DNA of 64,000 nucleotides from Strongylocentrotus purpuratus (GCF_000002235.5 NW_022145528.1:310001-374000); one strand, 5' to 3'. Positions 1-12,045 are shown, numbered from the stretch's first letter. Numbers and translations are program-made. The notes: generated by a model from the letters alone, not told the origin.

Positions 1-361
1 CTGCTTTGTTTATGACTGTTGTTTCTTTTATGCTCATGACTTTGTTTTATTTTTGTTTAGGACCATACAGATGCAGAGTAGGCAATGCTGTGTTGGTTTT
101 CTTTGATCGTACTATATTTATCATTGTTTTGTACTCATATACTTTTGAGTCTTGTGCTAGTTTCGGATAGTTAATAAAAGAACTTTTTGTTCAGTTGAAC
201 GGTAAAAGCAAAAGATTCCAGACTCTCCCTTTATTACCGCCTTAATTCTCGTAGAACCTTGTAATCAATTAGTTAATTTCAGTCGTTATAATTATATTTC
301 AACACGTCCTGTACACAAATAGGAGGTCACACAGAGAAGAATATGATCTTTTTATGATGAT
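1..361 (+). other. 5' flank of the actin-like gene
   Basis: Non-coding, AT-rich. A T-rich tract followed by TAG at about 58-60 resembles a 3' splice site, and an AATAAA hexamer lies at 173-178. Bases 60-195 could therefore be the last exon and 3' UTR of an upstream plus-strand gene, or leader sequence of the actin-like gene. A weak AT-rich stretch at 287-299 could be TATA-like. None of this can be decided from sequence alone. Confidence 0.25.
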
Positions 362-3300
362 ATGTCCGAGTCTGATGAGGAAGACGCCGCTGTGGTGGTG
401 GTCGACAACGGCTCGGGGTCGATCAAAGCAGGCTTCGCAGGCGACGATGCACCACGATGTGTGTTCCCGTCGATGATTGGACGCCCAAAGTACCAGGTAA
501 ACCACTTGCCTATTTCAAGGGGCGAGGGGACAAACTCAGTTCCCCCTCCCCCTCTGACAAATTTTACACCACGAAAAAAGAATTATGCTTGACTTTTTCA
601 ATTAAGTGAGGAAATTGCTGCAAAGTAAATAATCTTAAATTTGCAATTAAAACCTCATGGACTATATTCATTTCCTCAAAGATTTTTTGTACATTTATCC
701 GACCACATCAATTACCCCCCCCCCCCCCCCCTCCTCCTCCAGGCACGTAGCCAGAGTTCGATGTTTGGGGGGGGCACATACATGTAATCGATCGAGGTAA
801 AAAAAGGGTATACAAAAGTTCAATCGATCTTGGAAATTTTAGAGGGGCACGTGCCCCCCCCCCCCCCCCCCCCCCCCCCGTGGCTACGCACCTGCCCTCC
901 TCCCGTCACCTTTAAAAAAGAAAGGTGAGAATTTTCCAACAATTCTCAGGGTTTTTATTTGAGACCGTGAAAGACAAATCTGCACATCAATGATTGCATG
1001 GCCGTCCAACTTATAAGGTATGTGAGAACAAAGGTGGAAAGGGTGTTCGAGCAGTTCGCCCTTCAATTAAGAAAATTAACTAACTACATGTCATTGAATG
1101 AAAGAATTATTTAAAAAACAGGTGAGAATTATCCGACAAACCCTCCCAAAAGAAATGATCCTCAACCCCTAATAAAAAATGAGTCAATACTGGTAGTTTA
1201 TGTTAGAGGATTCACACCCCTCCGGCAATGCCCCTGACCTTTTTTATTTTTTCCTTCATTTTTCAAATCTTTAAAACGAAATTTCGCCGAGAATTCATCG
1301 AATGTCGCAAAACAAAAGATTCCTGACCATTGTTTTTCAAACACACACACAAAAAAAGAATCAATGAAGTACATATTACTTAACCCGATGGCCAATACTT
1401 AAAAATCAACCTAAAGCATGCGCAACTTCAAATATTCTTGTTCGTAACCTAATGAAATCATTGAGCACGGCAAACATACAAAGAAGCCAGGCCTATACGT
1501 ACTCGGAACATTATACCTATAGGCAATGTAACTGGGTTGTGACAGTAACATTAAGTTGATTTCTTGAAAGTCTTTGCGATCGTGTTATTGTTTTTGTTAA
1601 TTCTCTCTCTCTCTCTCTCTAGAAAATGATCCCTACCTCCATGATCACGCGTGATCATTTTGTCGGCGACGAGGCCCAGAGAAAGCGAGGTCTTCTCAGC
1701 ATCAAATACCCCATCGAACGCGGAATCGTCACTAACTGGGAGGATATGGAGACGATCTGGCATCACACCTTCTACAACGAGCTCCGTGTCGACCCCAAAG
1801 AACTGCTTGTCTTTTTCACCGACGTCCCGAAGAGCACGAAAGCTAGTCGAGAAAAGACTACCCAGGTAAGTTGAGAGTTGATTTCTTCACTCTGAAAACT
1901 CTCTAAAATTATACCTCATGCGTTTCAAAAGCCTTGTCTTATTATCATCATTTGAAACGGACAGACATTACAAAGAGGGGGTGGGTGCAGGGAGGGGGGG
2001 GGTTCCTTTGACGTTTCATTGCATTATTAGAGAAAGAAGACGATTCGTAAGACCGTTCTCGACTCTTAATCCTTATCTAAATTCAGTTTCTTTTGACGTT
2101 TCATTAGAGAAAGAAGGCGATTCGTTGTACCGTCCTTGACTCTTAATCCTTGTTTTAAACAAGTTCCCCTTCCTCCGCGCGTAGCGCGGAAGCTCTGACG
2201 TTTCATTAGATTATTAATGAAAGAAGACGATTCGTTGTACCATTTTCAAACGACTCTACATCCTTGTCTGAATTCAGTTTCCCCCACTCCCGCGCAAAGC
2301 GCGGAAGCTTTGACGTTTCATAAATTATTAGAGAAAGAAGACGATTCGTTGTACCGTTCTCGACTCTTAATCCTTATCTGAATTCAGTCCCCCCCCCCTC
2401 TCGAAGCGCGGAAGCTTTGACGTTTCATTAAATTATTAGAGAAAGGAGACAACTCGTTGTACCGTTCTCGACTCTTAAAGGAAACCTAAACCCAAAGAAT
2501 AAGTGTAGGTATTCTGAAAAATGAGATGTATTCCTGCCCTTTGATGTACAATATTCCTTACGAAAATGTACAAGATATATATAAATGAAGATATTCCTGG
2601 CATGATGTGATGCCTGTCAGCATGACATGGGCGCAGCCATTTTCTTAAACATGTGACGTATCTGTTGAAGTTGTACATGTATCATGCACCAAGCTTTAGT
2701 TGGAAAGAATTTTTAAATCAATAACGAAACCTTTACTTTTCAATGAAAAAAAATAACAACTGAGATGATAGAAATTATATTAGGTGAAAAATAAATAACA
2801 GGGGCCCAATTGTAACAAATTCATTTATAAATTCTACACTATAGCAGTTGACAAATATATTTCATTTATGAGAAACCTTCAACCCAGAAGAGCACTAACT
2901 AATTTATGCAATTTGCGTTCTGGCAATTATAGTACAAAGGAAAATAGCAGGTGAATGAAATGCTTCATCACCACACGTCTGGGAAAGAAGCATCCATAAA
3001 TTTGAATACATTTACTTGATAAACGACTTCGCATAGTACGTCACATTATCAAGAAAATGGCGATGCCCATGTCGTGCTGAGAAACTGTACTTTATTTTTG
3101 CTTTATACCTCTCTCATACACTTTGGTGGGGAATCTTGTAGATGTATGGGTAATAACATAATAAATCTCTCATAATAAGTAAAGTTATTACTTGGGGTTC
3201 GGTTTCCTTTAATCCTTTTTCTTCCTACTTCCTCTTCCTCTCTTCTTTTTTTTCTCTCTATTTTTTTTGGGGGGCGGCGTTTTTTTTTTGGGGGGGGCGA

Positions 3301-4931
3301 TCGCCCCCACCGCCCCCTGGCTATGCACCTGTCTTAAACCGATTTTTATTTAAGATCTCTTTTATAATGCTGTCACCAGATTATGTTCGAGAAATTTGGC
3401 GCCAAAGGTTTCCATGTCTGCACACAGGGCGTCTTGTCCCACTGTGCGGCAGGACGCACCATGTCCGTCATGCTGGACATCGGCGACGGGGTCATCAGTG
3501 TGGTACCGGTATTCGAGGGCTACATTATCACCCCCGCCGTTCACCAAGTCAACTTCGGTGGCCGGGATCTCACCCAACACATGATGAAGATGCTGAATGA
3601 TCGGGGGTATTCGTTTGTTACAACTGGTAAGGGGTGTCTTCCATTGATGGTTCAACATCAAACAGAGTGAATGACTGATTAATATTCATCATCATCATTA
3701 TCATAATAATCACCATTGACAGCATCACCATCATCTTTATCATTATCATGAAGCCTATCATCACCATCATAATCATGGTCGTCGTCACCACCATTATCCT
3801 CCTTCCCCTCTTTCATCATTATTAATATTATTTCTATGATTTATCATTGCCGATTTCGTAATCATTATTGTAGTTTTTCGTGATCATCACCACCATCATT
3901 ATCATCATTACCATCGGTATCATCGTCATCATAATCATCATCATCATTACCATCGTCATCATCATCACCATGACCATCATCAACATCATTATCATCATCA
4001 CCATCATCACCATCATTATCATCATCGTCATGATATCATCATCGTTATCATCATCATCATCACTGTCATGATTTTTGGCATCATTATTGTCGTCATCATC
4101 GTAGTCGTCATCATTGTTTATAATGTTACTGATATCTTTGTCATCGTTATTACCGTACTGGCTCCCTCTTTAATTAGTGTTACTGAGGTTTTATTTTCTG
4201 AAAATTGTCCGAAACTCCTGACAGACTTGGTGATGCTACCAATGTTATTTAAGTTAATCAGACTATTGAATATACAGTGTATTATAAGAAGTTGTTTAGC
4301 TGATTTTCATTTCACTTCATAGATTTGAAAAGAGAGGGGCATTAATTTATTCATCATTTCATTTATGTGTTTTCAAATTTGTAATACATGTTTTTCCTTA
4401 TGATATTCCACATGTACAGCCGAGAGAGAAGTTGTTCGGGAGATTAAAGAAAAAGTTTGCTACATCGCTCAGGACTTTGAGAAAGAGATGCTCGGCTCAT
4501 CTGCATTGACCAAAACCTATACACTCCCGGATCTGCACGATATCACTCTTGGCAACGAGATCTTCCGCGTCCCCGAAATCCTCTTCCAACCCTCTCTGGC
4601 TGATCGGGATCACGCCAGCGTTCACAAACTCGTCTACGACGCCATCATGAAATGCGACATCGATCTCCGAGTGCATCTTTACTGCAATGTCTTTCTTGTC
4701 GGGGGATCCACGATGTTCCCCGGATTCCAAGAAAGACTCCAAAAAGAACTGTCCGCCATGTTTCCTCAAAAGGCAAAGGTCAGGGTCAATGCTCCACCAG
4801 AAAGGAAGTATACGGTGTGGATCGGTGGGTCCATCCTTGCCTCACTTTCAAATTTCAAGGAGAGTTGGATTACGAAGAAGGAGTATGACGAACATGGACC
4901 AAGTGTTGTACATAAAAAATGTACGAACTAG
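362..4931 (+). CDS. Divergent actin-like protein, complete, 4 exons, 378 aa
   Basis: Exons 362-496, 1623-1865, 3380-3626 and 4420-4931 join in frame with GT-AG introns into a 378-residue actin-family protein (conventional actins are 375-377 aa). Nucleotide-binding landmarks are present: DNGSG at residues 15-19, DIGDG at 159-163 and GGSTMFPG at 303-310. The C-terminus [11 protein letters not shown] matches actin GPSIVHRKCF. Introns fall at positions equivalent to actin codons 41/42, 121/122 and 204, known deuterostome actin intron sites. The protein is clearly not a housekeeping actin. The DNase-binding loop is rewritten and one residue longer. The residue equivalent to catalytic His161 is Ser166, while Gln142 (actin Gln137) is kept. 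The N-terminus MSESDEED is acidic as in actins. It probably still folds and binds nucleotide; polymerisation is uncertain. No canonical AATAAA follows the stop closely. Alternative reading: a fast-evolving orphan actin-related protein. Confidence 0.9.
740..894. mobile_element. Short hAT-like MITE in intron 1 of the actin-like gene
   Basis: The 155-bp element has inverted ends CAGGCACGTAGCCA and, read from the other side, CAGGTGCGTAGCCA. The 8-bp flanks TCCTCCTC and CCCTCCTC differ at one base and look like an aged target duplication. Inside are G- and C-homopolymer tracts. The ends resemble those of the elements at 27615-28039 and 35689-36161. A further end-like fragment (GGCTATGCACCTG) sits near 3319-3332. 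Confidence 0.6.
2005..2490. repeat. Minisatellite, five diverged ~85-115 bp units, in intron 2 of the actin-like gene
   Basis: The motif GACGTTTCATT recurs at about 2010, 2095, 2197, 2312 and 2419. Each is followed by GAGAAAGAAG, GATTCGTTGTACC and GACTCTTAATCCTT. Later units also carry a GCGCGGAAGCT segment. Unit lengths vary because of C-tracts and indels. Confidence 0.8.
3670..4110. repeat. (ATC)n microsatellite in intron 3 of the actin-like gene
   Basis: About 440 bp of imperfect ATC/ATT/GTC triplets. It is open in several frames on both strands and produces meaningless Ile/Met-rich reading frames. Confidence 0.9.
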
Positions 4932-5039
4932 CAGAAGTGTTTACAAGCTGATAAAATGCAATTGCATAAAATGTCAGGTGATCCGACATATTTTGGTCTT
5001 GCGGTATGTAAAGTTAGAGCCAACATTGCAATTCGGTTT

Positions 5040-5560
5040 GAGATTATTCCTAAGGTAAGGGGTAAGTGTTAGGGTTAGTGTCAGGGTTAGTGTCAGGGTT
5101 AGTATTTAATAATAATAATAGCCTAATAGTCCACTCCAAATTTTATTAAACCGAAACGGAAAATCTTTTTGCCCAATTGATCGTGAGCCCGGCAGCCACT
5201 GAGCAGCGCCAGATCGACGTTGCTCTATCCCTTATTGTTGAACGCCAAACAAGGTAGCAACAACTCCCATCTTTTAACGTCTTTTGGTATGACGCGGCCG
5301 GGTTCGAACCCACGACCTCCCGGTTGTGAGGCGGACGCTCTACTGACTGAGCCAACACTCCGGTGTTTATGGTAAATGTTAGGGTTAGTATTATGGTTAG
5401 TGTTAGGGTTTGTGTTATGGTTAGTGTTAGGGTAAGTGTTAGGTTGAGAGATAAGTGTTAGGATTGGTGTTAAGGTTAGTGTTAGGGTAAGGGTTAGGGT
5501 AATTGTTGGGATTGGTGTTAGTGTTATTGTTAGGGTCAGTGTTAGGGTGAGGGCAATGTG
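5040..5560. repeat. Degenerate telomere-like (GTTAGGGTTAGT)n stretch split by a SINE
   Basis: Variants of GTTAGGGTTAGTGTTAGGG occupy 5040-5104 and 5373-5560. They are interstitial and irregular rather than a clean TTAGGG array. A second C-rich stretch of the same kind lies at 47868-48065. Confidence 0.7.
5106..5372 (-). mobile_element. tRNA-derived SINE, near full length
   Basis: Read on the minus strand, the element opens with a tRNA-like head at about 5364-5288. It has an A box in TGGCTCAGTCAGTAGAGCG, a CAC anticodon-like loop (valine-type) and a B box GGTTCGAACCC. A roughly 160-bp unrelated body follows, ending in an (ATT)n tail at 5108-5120. It sits inside the telomere-like stretch. The same 3' end recurs, truncated, at 47220-47290. 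A functional tRNA is unlikely given the SINE body and tail. Confidence 0.8.
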
Positions 5561-5762
5561 CAGTGTTTGGTACACGGTAAATTTCAGGGAAGGGGGAGGT
5601 AATTGTCCTAGGGGGGAATTGTCCTGCTGGTAATTGGCTGGGGGTGATTGTCCTAGAACCAGGTAGTCCTCTGCCTGGGCTTTTTCTGTGTCGCACGCCT
5701 AAGTAGCTGAGAAAATAACACACACTCAACGGTAAAACGGAGACAGTCCTTTCATTCTTAAA

Positions 5763-6301
5763 CCCCTTTCACACCGGTTGTGCGTAGAGTTGCGTAGTGT
5801 GGCGTACTGATTACGCCAAAATTCGGCTTCGTATTCATGAAAAAAATGTTGCTTCGGCGTAGTCCCTGCGTAGGTTATGCGTAGGCTCGCGAATGATGGC
5901 GTATGTTTATGTACCCTGTGCATAGGCAACGCGTACCTACGGCGTATACAATTGGCGTTCCTACGCGTACTATCACGTATTACACGCGTAGTGTTGCGTA
6001 AGTTTACGCCTGGCGTACAGGTTTGCGTACGTTGCGTACGGTTGCTTACTGTGTGCGCCAGCTTTTACTGCTTCGTCGGACTGGCGTAGGGTAGCGTACT
6101 GTTGCGTAGACTTGCGTACAAACATGCGTACTTTCTGCGTCTCGTGTCTACGCCGAAAGTACGCCAACAAAATTAAACACGTTTATTTTTTGCGCCCATC
6201 ATGCGTACCCCTTGCGTCCCTCAGCGTATAGTTACGTAGGCCTGCGTAGGGCAGCGTACGTAGTCGGTAGCAACTCTACGCATGGCCCGGTGCGAAAGGA
6301 C
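5763..6301. mobile_element. GCGTA-rich terminal-inverted-repeat element
   Basis: The ends are imperfect inverted repeats: CCTTTCACACCGG then GCGTAGAGTTG on the left, and the complement of CCTTTCGCACCGG then GCGTAGAGTTG on the right. The 540-bp interior contains dozens of TGCGTA, GCGTAC and TACGCC words in both orientations, so it could fold extensively. No long reading frame suggests a protein. Confidence 0.65.
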
Positions 6302-6609
6302 TTTGCGTAACACGCTGTTTGTGGGACGTAAGGGGAAAATGATGAAAGAACTCAGTTGTAAAAAAAAGAAGATAAAACGAACGAAATCTGGACCAGGGCT
6401 TCGGTTGTGATTTCGATTCTCACTTTTGGTCAGAGTTGAGATTAGGTTTAGGTGTAGTGTTAGGTCCAGAATTAAAGTTAGCAATTTGGTTCGTGTTACC
6501 ATAGTTACCAATTGGACGAGGAGAATGTATCTTACTATAAATTTGTACATATCTGCTGAGCACTTCGCTAAGCTCTGTCTTTCAATATCATTTTCTACTA
6601 ATGTATACT

Positions 6610-6826
6610 ACAGTCCCGAATTATATATTATACAGTTATTGACTGACAGGGGGTGTAATATAACATTATTTGGACCGCTGAAGGGAGTTATATTTCCCAA
6701 GTGGTTATATTTTCCCGAAGCGCGCAGCGCTGAGGGAAAATATGGTCACGAGGGGAAATATAACTCCCTTCAGGTCCAAAGAATGTTATATACCCCCTGC
6801 CAGTCAATAACTGTTATATTAGATAG
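6610..6826. repeat. Palindromic foldback repeat
   Basis: Arms of about 90 bp are inverted copies around a centre near 6723-6731. Matching pieces include TTATTGACTG/CAGTCAATAA and AGGGAGTTATATTT/AAATATAACTCCCT. Both ends show TTATATnnTA sequence. Probably a non-autonomous DNA element; the AT-rich tract to about 7335 may belong to it. Confidence 0.65.
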
Positions 6827-7470
6827 CCCTTTTTTTTGTGTGGGGGGGGGGGGGTCCAAAAAAATTTACCCGAAATTTTTTTTTTCCCCTTTTTTTCGGA
6901 AATTACGGAAAAATAATCTGTCGAGATAGTTCAAGAAAGAAAAAAAAAATTACAAACAAATTTTGGGGAAAAAAAATTCTTACCCAAAAAAGCATTTTTC
7001 GGGAAAAAAAAATTACCTAAAAAAGCATTTTTTGGGAAAAAAAAGAAAATGTGGAAAAAAATAATTTCAAGGGAAAAAAAAATTCATGAAAAAAAAATAT
7101 TGAAAAAATTAAATGACCCTCGGTAATGGTGTAATGTGTGTAATTGGTGACATACAGTCCTCAAGAGGGCGACATGCATTGATTAAAAATATATTCATTT
7201 CACCAGCTGGTTAATATAACACCGAAAAGTGACCGGCCAGGAAAATATAACAATTTGGATCCTCACAAATGATATCACGTGACAAGCTCTGGACCAATCA
7301 CACCTCGGTATCTGTCTAAGCTATCTAATATATATATATATATATATATACAACATATACTTACTTTTCTTTTTTGCTTCACTTAGACAGATGCCAGTGA
7401 CACCTGAGATAACATATTGCAATTTATCAAGCTTAAGTTTATCATTGTCATCAATTAGTCTTTTTTTTTT
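6827..7470. other. Homopolymer-rich AT-rich DNA, no gene seen
   Basis: Poly-G at 6841-6854, many runs of A broken by GGG at 6930-7110, (TA)n at 7329-7350 and poly-T at 7461-7479. Reading frames here are low-complexity artefacts. Confidence 0.6.
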
Positions 7471-7784
7471 TTTTTTTTAATCTGATTATGTATGATATTT
7501 TAGGCATTCCCTGATGCATTTCCTGGAGTCGGAAAAAAAAAAGACTTACGGGTTAGAGGTGCAGCAGGGTAAGTCAATTTTTTTTCTTTCATACTTTGTA
7601 TCCTATGTGCCATTCTATTGTACCTTCTATTGTATGTTTGAAATGCCAAATAAATAATAATAGTTAAAATAATATGGAGATTTATGTATATGCAGTATAA
7701 TACATTTTGATACAAATTATTTTGTGCACGAGTGTGGTAATGTTTAACAGAATCATCATCAATAGTGATCTGTCAGTAGTTTAT

Positions 7785-8185
7785 GACAGGTTCAGTGACC
7801 CATTCAAAATTCTATATCAAGTGTCTCTCCAAGTTTCTCTCCAAGTTCCTCGGTCTCGAGCCAACCGTTTCATCGTTTCATACCCTGTTGCTCCACATTG
7901 TGTGATTACATCGTCTAGAAAGCCTTTACGAGGTCTTCTCCTCTTCTTCTTTCCATGAATACGACCTGTATGACTCTGAGCATCAAGCCCTCATCATGCA
8001 TGTCGCATTATGTGTCCAAGCCATTTCTTCTGTCTCTCTCTAATCGTTTGAATCAGCACCCGCCTTTTTTGAGCTCGATGTAACACCTCTTCATTCGAAA
8101 CTCTGTCCCTCCAAGACACACCTAGTAATTTTTCGCCAGCACCACATTTCGACCGCCTCCAGTCGCTGCATGTCCTTTTTAGTAA
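7785..8185 (-). mobile_element. Decayed LINE fragment (end of the reverse transcriptase ORF)
   Basis: The minus strand, from about 8185 down, reads LEAVEMWCWRKITR, then QKKWLGHIMRH and further on RRRGEDLVKAF. This is typical of the region just after the reverse transcriptase domain of non-LTR retrotransposons, where MWCWRR and LGHVMR recur. Stops and frame changes break it, so it is a dead 5'-truncated copy. Confidence 0.65.
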
Positions 8186-8419
8186 AAAATAAGGAAATTT
8201 GGTATAGAACTAGTTCCAGAAGAGGGGCATGTGCCCTCGAACAGGCTAAAACCAACTATGACATACATATAAAAATATGGCCCTATATAGCTGGCAGCAA
8301 CTGTGGACGGGACTGAGAAGAATTAAGAGTTGGAGGAGAGTGGGAAATATAGCTTGTGGATAGAGAGAGTGGGGGTGAGGGATAGACAGAGAGGGGGTGA
8401 CGAGTGGGAGAAGAGTGGG

Positions 8420-8446
8420 AAATATAGCTTGTGGATAGAGAGAGAG

Positions 8447-8525
<79 letters not shown>

Positions 8526-8612
8526 TGGAGAGTGAAGGATGTGGTAAATATAGCTTGTAAAAAGAGAGATAGAGAGAGAGATACATATATATAGAGAGAA
8601 AGAGAGAGAGAT

Positions 8613-8647
<35 letters not shown>

Positions 8648-8757
8648 AAAGAGAGTGAGGGGAATGGAGAGTGGTAAATATAGCTTGTGGATAGAGAAAG
8701 AGAGAGGAATGGAGAGTGGTAAATATAGCTTGTAGATATAGAGAGGCATAGAGAGAA

Positions 8758-8797
<40 letters not shown>

Positions 8798-8799
8798 CC

Positions 8800-8843
<44 letters not shown>

Positions 8844-8850
8844 AAGGGTT
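8420..8850. repeat. Compound (GA)n/(TA)n microsatellite with an internal ~40-bp repeat
   Basis: GA and TA dinucleotide runs alternate with a unit containing GTGGTAAATATAGCTTGT or GTGGGAAATATAGCTTGT, seen from about 8335 to 8740. It is a minisatellite embedded in a microsatellite. Confidence 0.85.
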
Positions 8851-9334
8851 CACGCACGGAAATGTAAAATTGAACTGGTGATTTGTTTGTTTAAAGGTAT
8901 TTTGGCCGATATAGTACTACATCAAAGAGAGATGTAAATATGATTTTAATGTTCTTCATGAAATAGGACTATCAGTTTCTTATCCTGATTGACGTACGCT
9001 TTGAAAACCACAATATTTTTTAAACAGAAAAGATAATTATTAACAAGAAATAAACTTCACGAATAAGTACACGTGCATACGTTCCAATCAAACAGGAATA
9101 CACAGAATGATGACATTGATAATAGAGCAAAATTGAAATTTAAGGAATGGTTTCGTGTTTTGGAAGGGTTCATCCGTTTGACGTTTTAGATTATTTATTT
9201 ATTTCCTTTTCGTATAGGTATGGATTAATAGTATTTATCAAAATGATAATGAGACATCATCCATTTGTATATTAATTAGTTTTACTTATGTTAAATGCAA
9301 ATCTATCTAGTCTCCCAATGATTGGGGGGGGGGG

Positions 9335-9605
9335 GGGCGGGCACCACGGTATATTGGTGATGTCTTTTGACTCTCATAATTATGAAAGGTCCTCGGTTCG
9401 AACTTTGCCGGTTGCTTACATCCTTGAATATTCTATTCTGCCCACATTATTTTCTCCCTCTTGACCCGATGTACAAGATGGGTTCATAATATTTATAAAT
9501 GGTGGGGGTGGGGGGGGGTAATTACAGGGCCCTTGGGAAGAGCAGTATTAGCACTAACGTGGCTACCCTATGTAAATAAAACCTTATGATCATTTACCAT
9601 TATTG
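9335..9605 (+). mobile_element. Degenerate tRNA-related SINE
   Basis: A B-box-like GGTTCGAACTT at 9393 follows a tRNA-like head starting near 9341. The 3' part contains GAGCAGTATTAGCACTAACG then GGCTACCCTATG, resembling 42530-42575. Homopolymer G runs interrupt it. The rest of 8860-10037 is AT-rich with nothing recognised. Confidence 0.45.
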
Positions 9606-11829
9606 ACTTATTCATTATGTATTTCAATACATACACAGACATATAAAAAGAAGGATAGCACTCTTTTTTCTAAAAACTTATAGGTTCATAATTCCTAAAA
9701 AAAAAAACAATACATGGGTATATTAGAATCGTGAACCTTCGAGCCAACGACATGTTACCTTTAAAGGTAAAGAGAATAAAACTTGCAAGCCAAGTCTCTA
9801 TATAAACAACGTCATATTATAAGACATTCTAAAAACTTTCTGTGAAGATTGTTTTCTTCTCCACGATAAAACGTCTCCAATATATTATGAAAAATATATT
9901 AAATGGTAGACAAACAAAGCATTTTCAAAGTACTTTGCTTAAAGTCAGTAACGTCAGTATAAATCTATTCTCGGAAAACCCGACCCCGACTGAATTGTGT
10001 CATCGTAATAAGCCTAAGTTGTTTTGAAACATAATTATTAGGTGAACTCCACATACACATTCAAATTCATATTGCCGCGAAAATAGCAAGGGTTTGTAGA
10101 TATAGAACAAAGATCGCGGAGTAGCATCCGCGGATACAACCTATAGGTACTTCCGATGGACCACATCGGTCCGATCTCCTCATACTCCTGTTTCTTAATC
10201 CAATGCGTTTTCAATATAGTCAGGATTTCTTGAAGCAAAGATTGAACCTCCGATCCAGACGGAATATTTCCTGTCAGGGGTTGCAACGATAGAGACCTTC
10301 ATGGAGGGAGGAGCTAAGGCAGTCAGCTCCCGCTTCATTCTCTCCTTAAATCCCGGAAACAGCGTAGAACCCCCTACTAGGTAGACCCAACCTAAGAAGG
10401 TCCTCGCGGACATCGGTCTGAAGGCCACTGATGCTGTTGTAGGCCATCTCGTGAATACCAAAGAAGTCTTTCTTGATGATGCTTGGATTGAAGAGAGCTT
10501 CAGGGATTCTATAGCGCTCTGCGGGGTCGACGGTGATCGTCTCGCCACTGGGGAGCTCGTAGGTGTTCTGATCGGAAGAGTACATCGGTGGTGTACGGGC
10601 CTGGCTTTCGTTGTCAGGATCGAGCGCGACGTAACAAAGCTTTTCCTTGACGACACGGAGGTCCGCTAGTCTACCTGTGGAGAAACAAAGCTATCGTGTC
10701 AACATAAAGAGGGGGCCTAAGCTTCGGTCTGTATTCTATACACGTTGTCTACTAATTCAGTTAAACCTAACCTTGGGTCTTAGATCACGTTTAACAAATG
10801 AAAACTTAGACCTGAGACTTTCTTCTTTTGTTAATTTCTTGTGAAGGGACGTTAGATTCGGACCCTCAACCCTTGTCTTGAGAGTCAAGTTGAATGAACC
10901 ACTATGTTCCATGACATGCACCTTCAACTTTTTCCTCATATTTTGTGTTTATGATTGTATCACGCAAACACAACCATCAAGAACATACGAATCTGAATTA
11001 CCGTTGTATTTATGTTCGTCAACAAGATGAGAGAACAAAGCTTCGTCCAAGTCCCTGCCAGCAAGGTCCATTTGAAGAGTAGTAGGAGGGAGGGGGTTTC
11101 TCTGGATGGATCGGCACTACATGGGTGACGCCATGTCCAGAATCCACGATGAGTCCGCACGTCTTACCCAAAGAAAAGAGGGCAAGAGCAGCCTGATTCG
11201 CTAGACAGATCCCAGGGCTTTGGAACTTCTCAAAAAATATCTACATAATTGGACAAAAAGGGTTGCATGTTCACCGAGTTAGCTTCCTGAGTTTCACTAT
11301 ACATCTTAAGCATTCTAAAAATGAAAGTGTTCAAACAATTACTGTTAAAATGGCCGAGCAGTGGCGGAGTTTTCAAAATGATGTATGGTTGCTATATCTA
11401 CAATTTTTAAAACCTTGTCACTCGTACTTTGAAGTTCTTATTAATCATTTCAGTTTGAAGTGTAGCTTATACTAAATATATTAAAGTTGTATAAATTTGG
11501 TGTAACCCCAAATACATCTTCCACACGGACTCTTGCATTTGAGGGGTAGACCGGGATGGTGGGAAGGGGGGGGGGGGTGGCGCCACTTTCGCCAGTGTCT
11601 TTAATTTACACTACGTCGTCGGGGGGGGGGGGGGTATTGGCTTTGTTGTTTTCTGTTTCTATACAGCACACAGTGGTGACATTACACTCACACAAAACGG
11701 AAATGATTATATGGCAATAATCATGACCCCTCAATCGAAAAACAAAAGAGGAAGAAGTTATATAATACTTAACAGGCTTGACATTGAAATCCGGTTTTTA
11801 GAAATCTTCCTTTTGAACCAAGGTTCTTG

Positions 11830-12045
11830 ACTTTTTGTAAATATTATGTTTTATATAATTCTTTATCTTTTATTTAGTGTAAAATACCAAAGCTTTGTAT
11901 TTAATCACAGAACATTTTTACCCTAGATGTAGAATATTTTCTGGTCCCATTTATCCTTTCGATGTTAACCATTCACATTTGATTGTTATATTGATGTAAT
12001 TTTTGTTTGGATAATAAACTTTCAAATTCAAACTCAAATTCAAAC
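11830..12045 (+). mobile_element. LINE-like 3' tail within intron 2 of the actin pseudogene
   Basis: AT-rich DNA ends in a short tandem of TTCAAATTCAAACTC after an AATAAA-like motif (ATAATAAAC). This is the usual 3' end of CR1/L2-type LINE copies. Similar tails occur at 24520, 34140, 50330 and 63160. Only the end is preserved. Confidence 0.4.

Noticed and set aside
5288-5364. Functional tRNA-Val gene on the minus strand
   Set aside because: It continues directly into a SINE body with an (ATT)n tail, so it is a SINE head.
8246-8857. 200-codon minus-strand frames of Ser/Leu/Tyr/Ile
   Set aside because: Produced by (GA)n and (TA)n dinucleotide runs with no codon structure.
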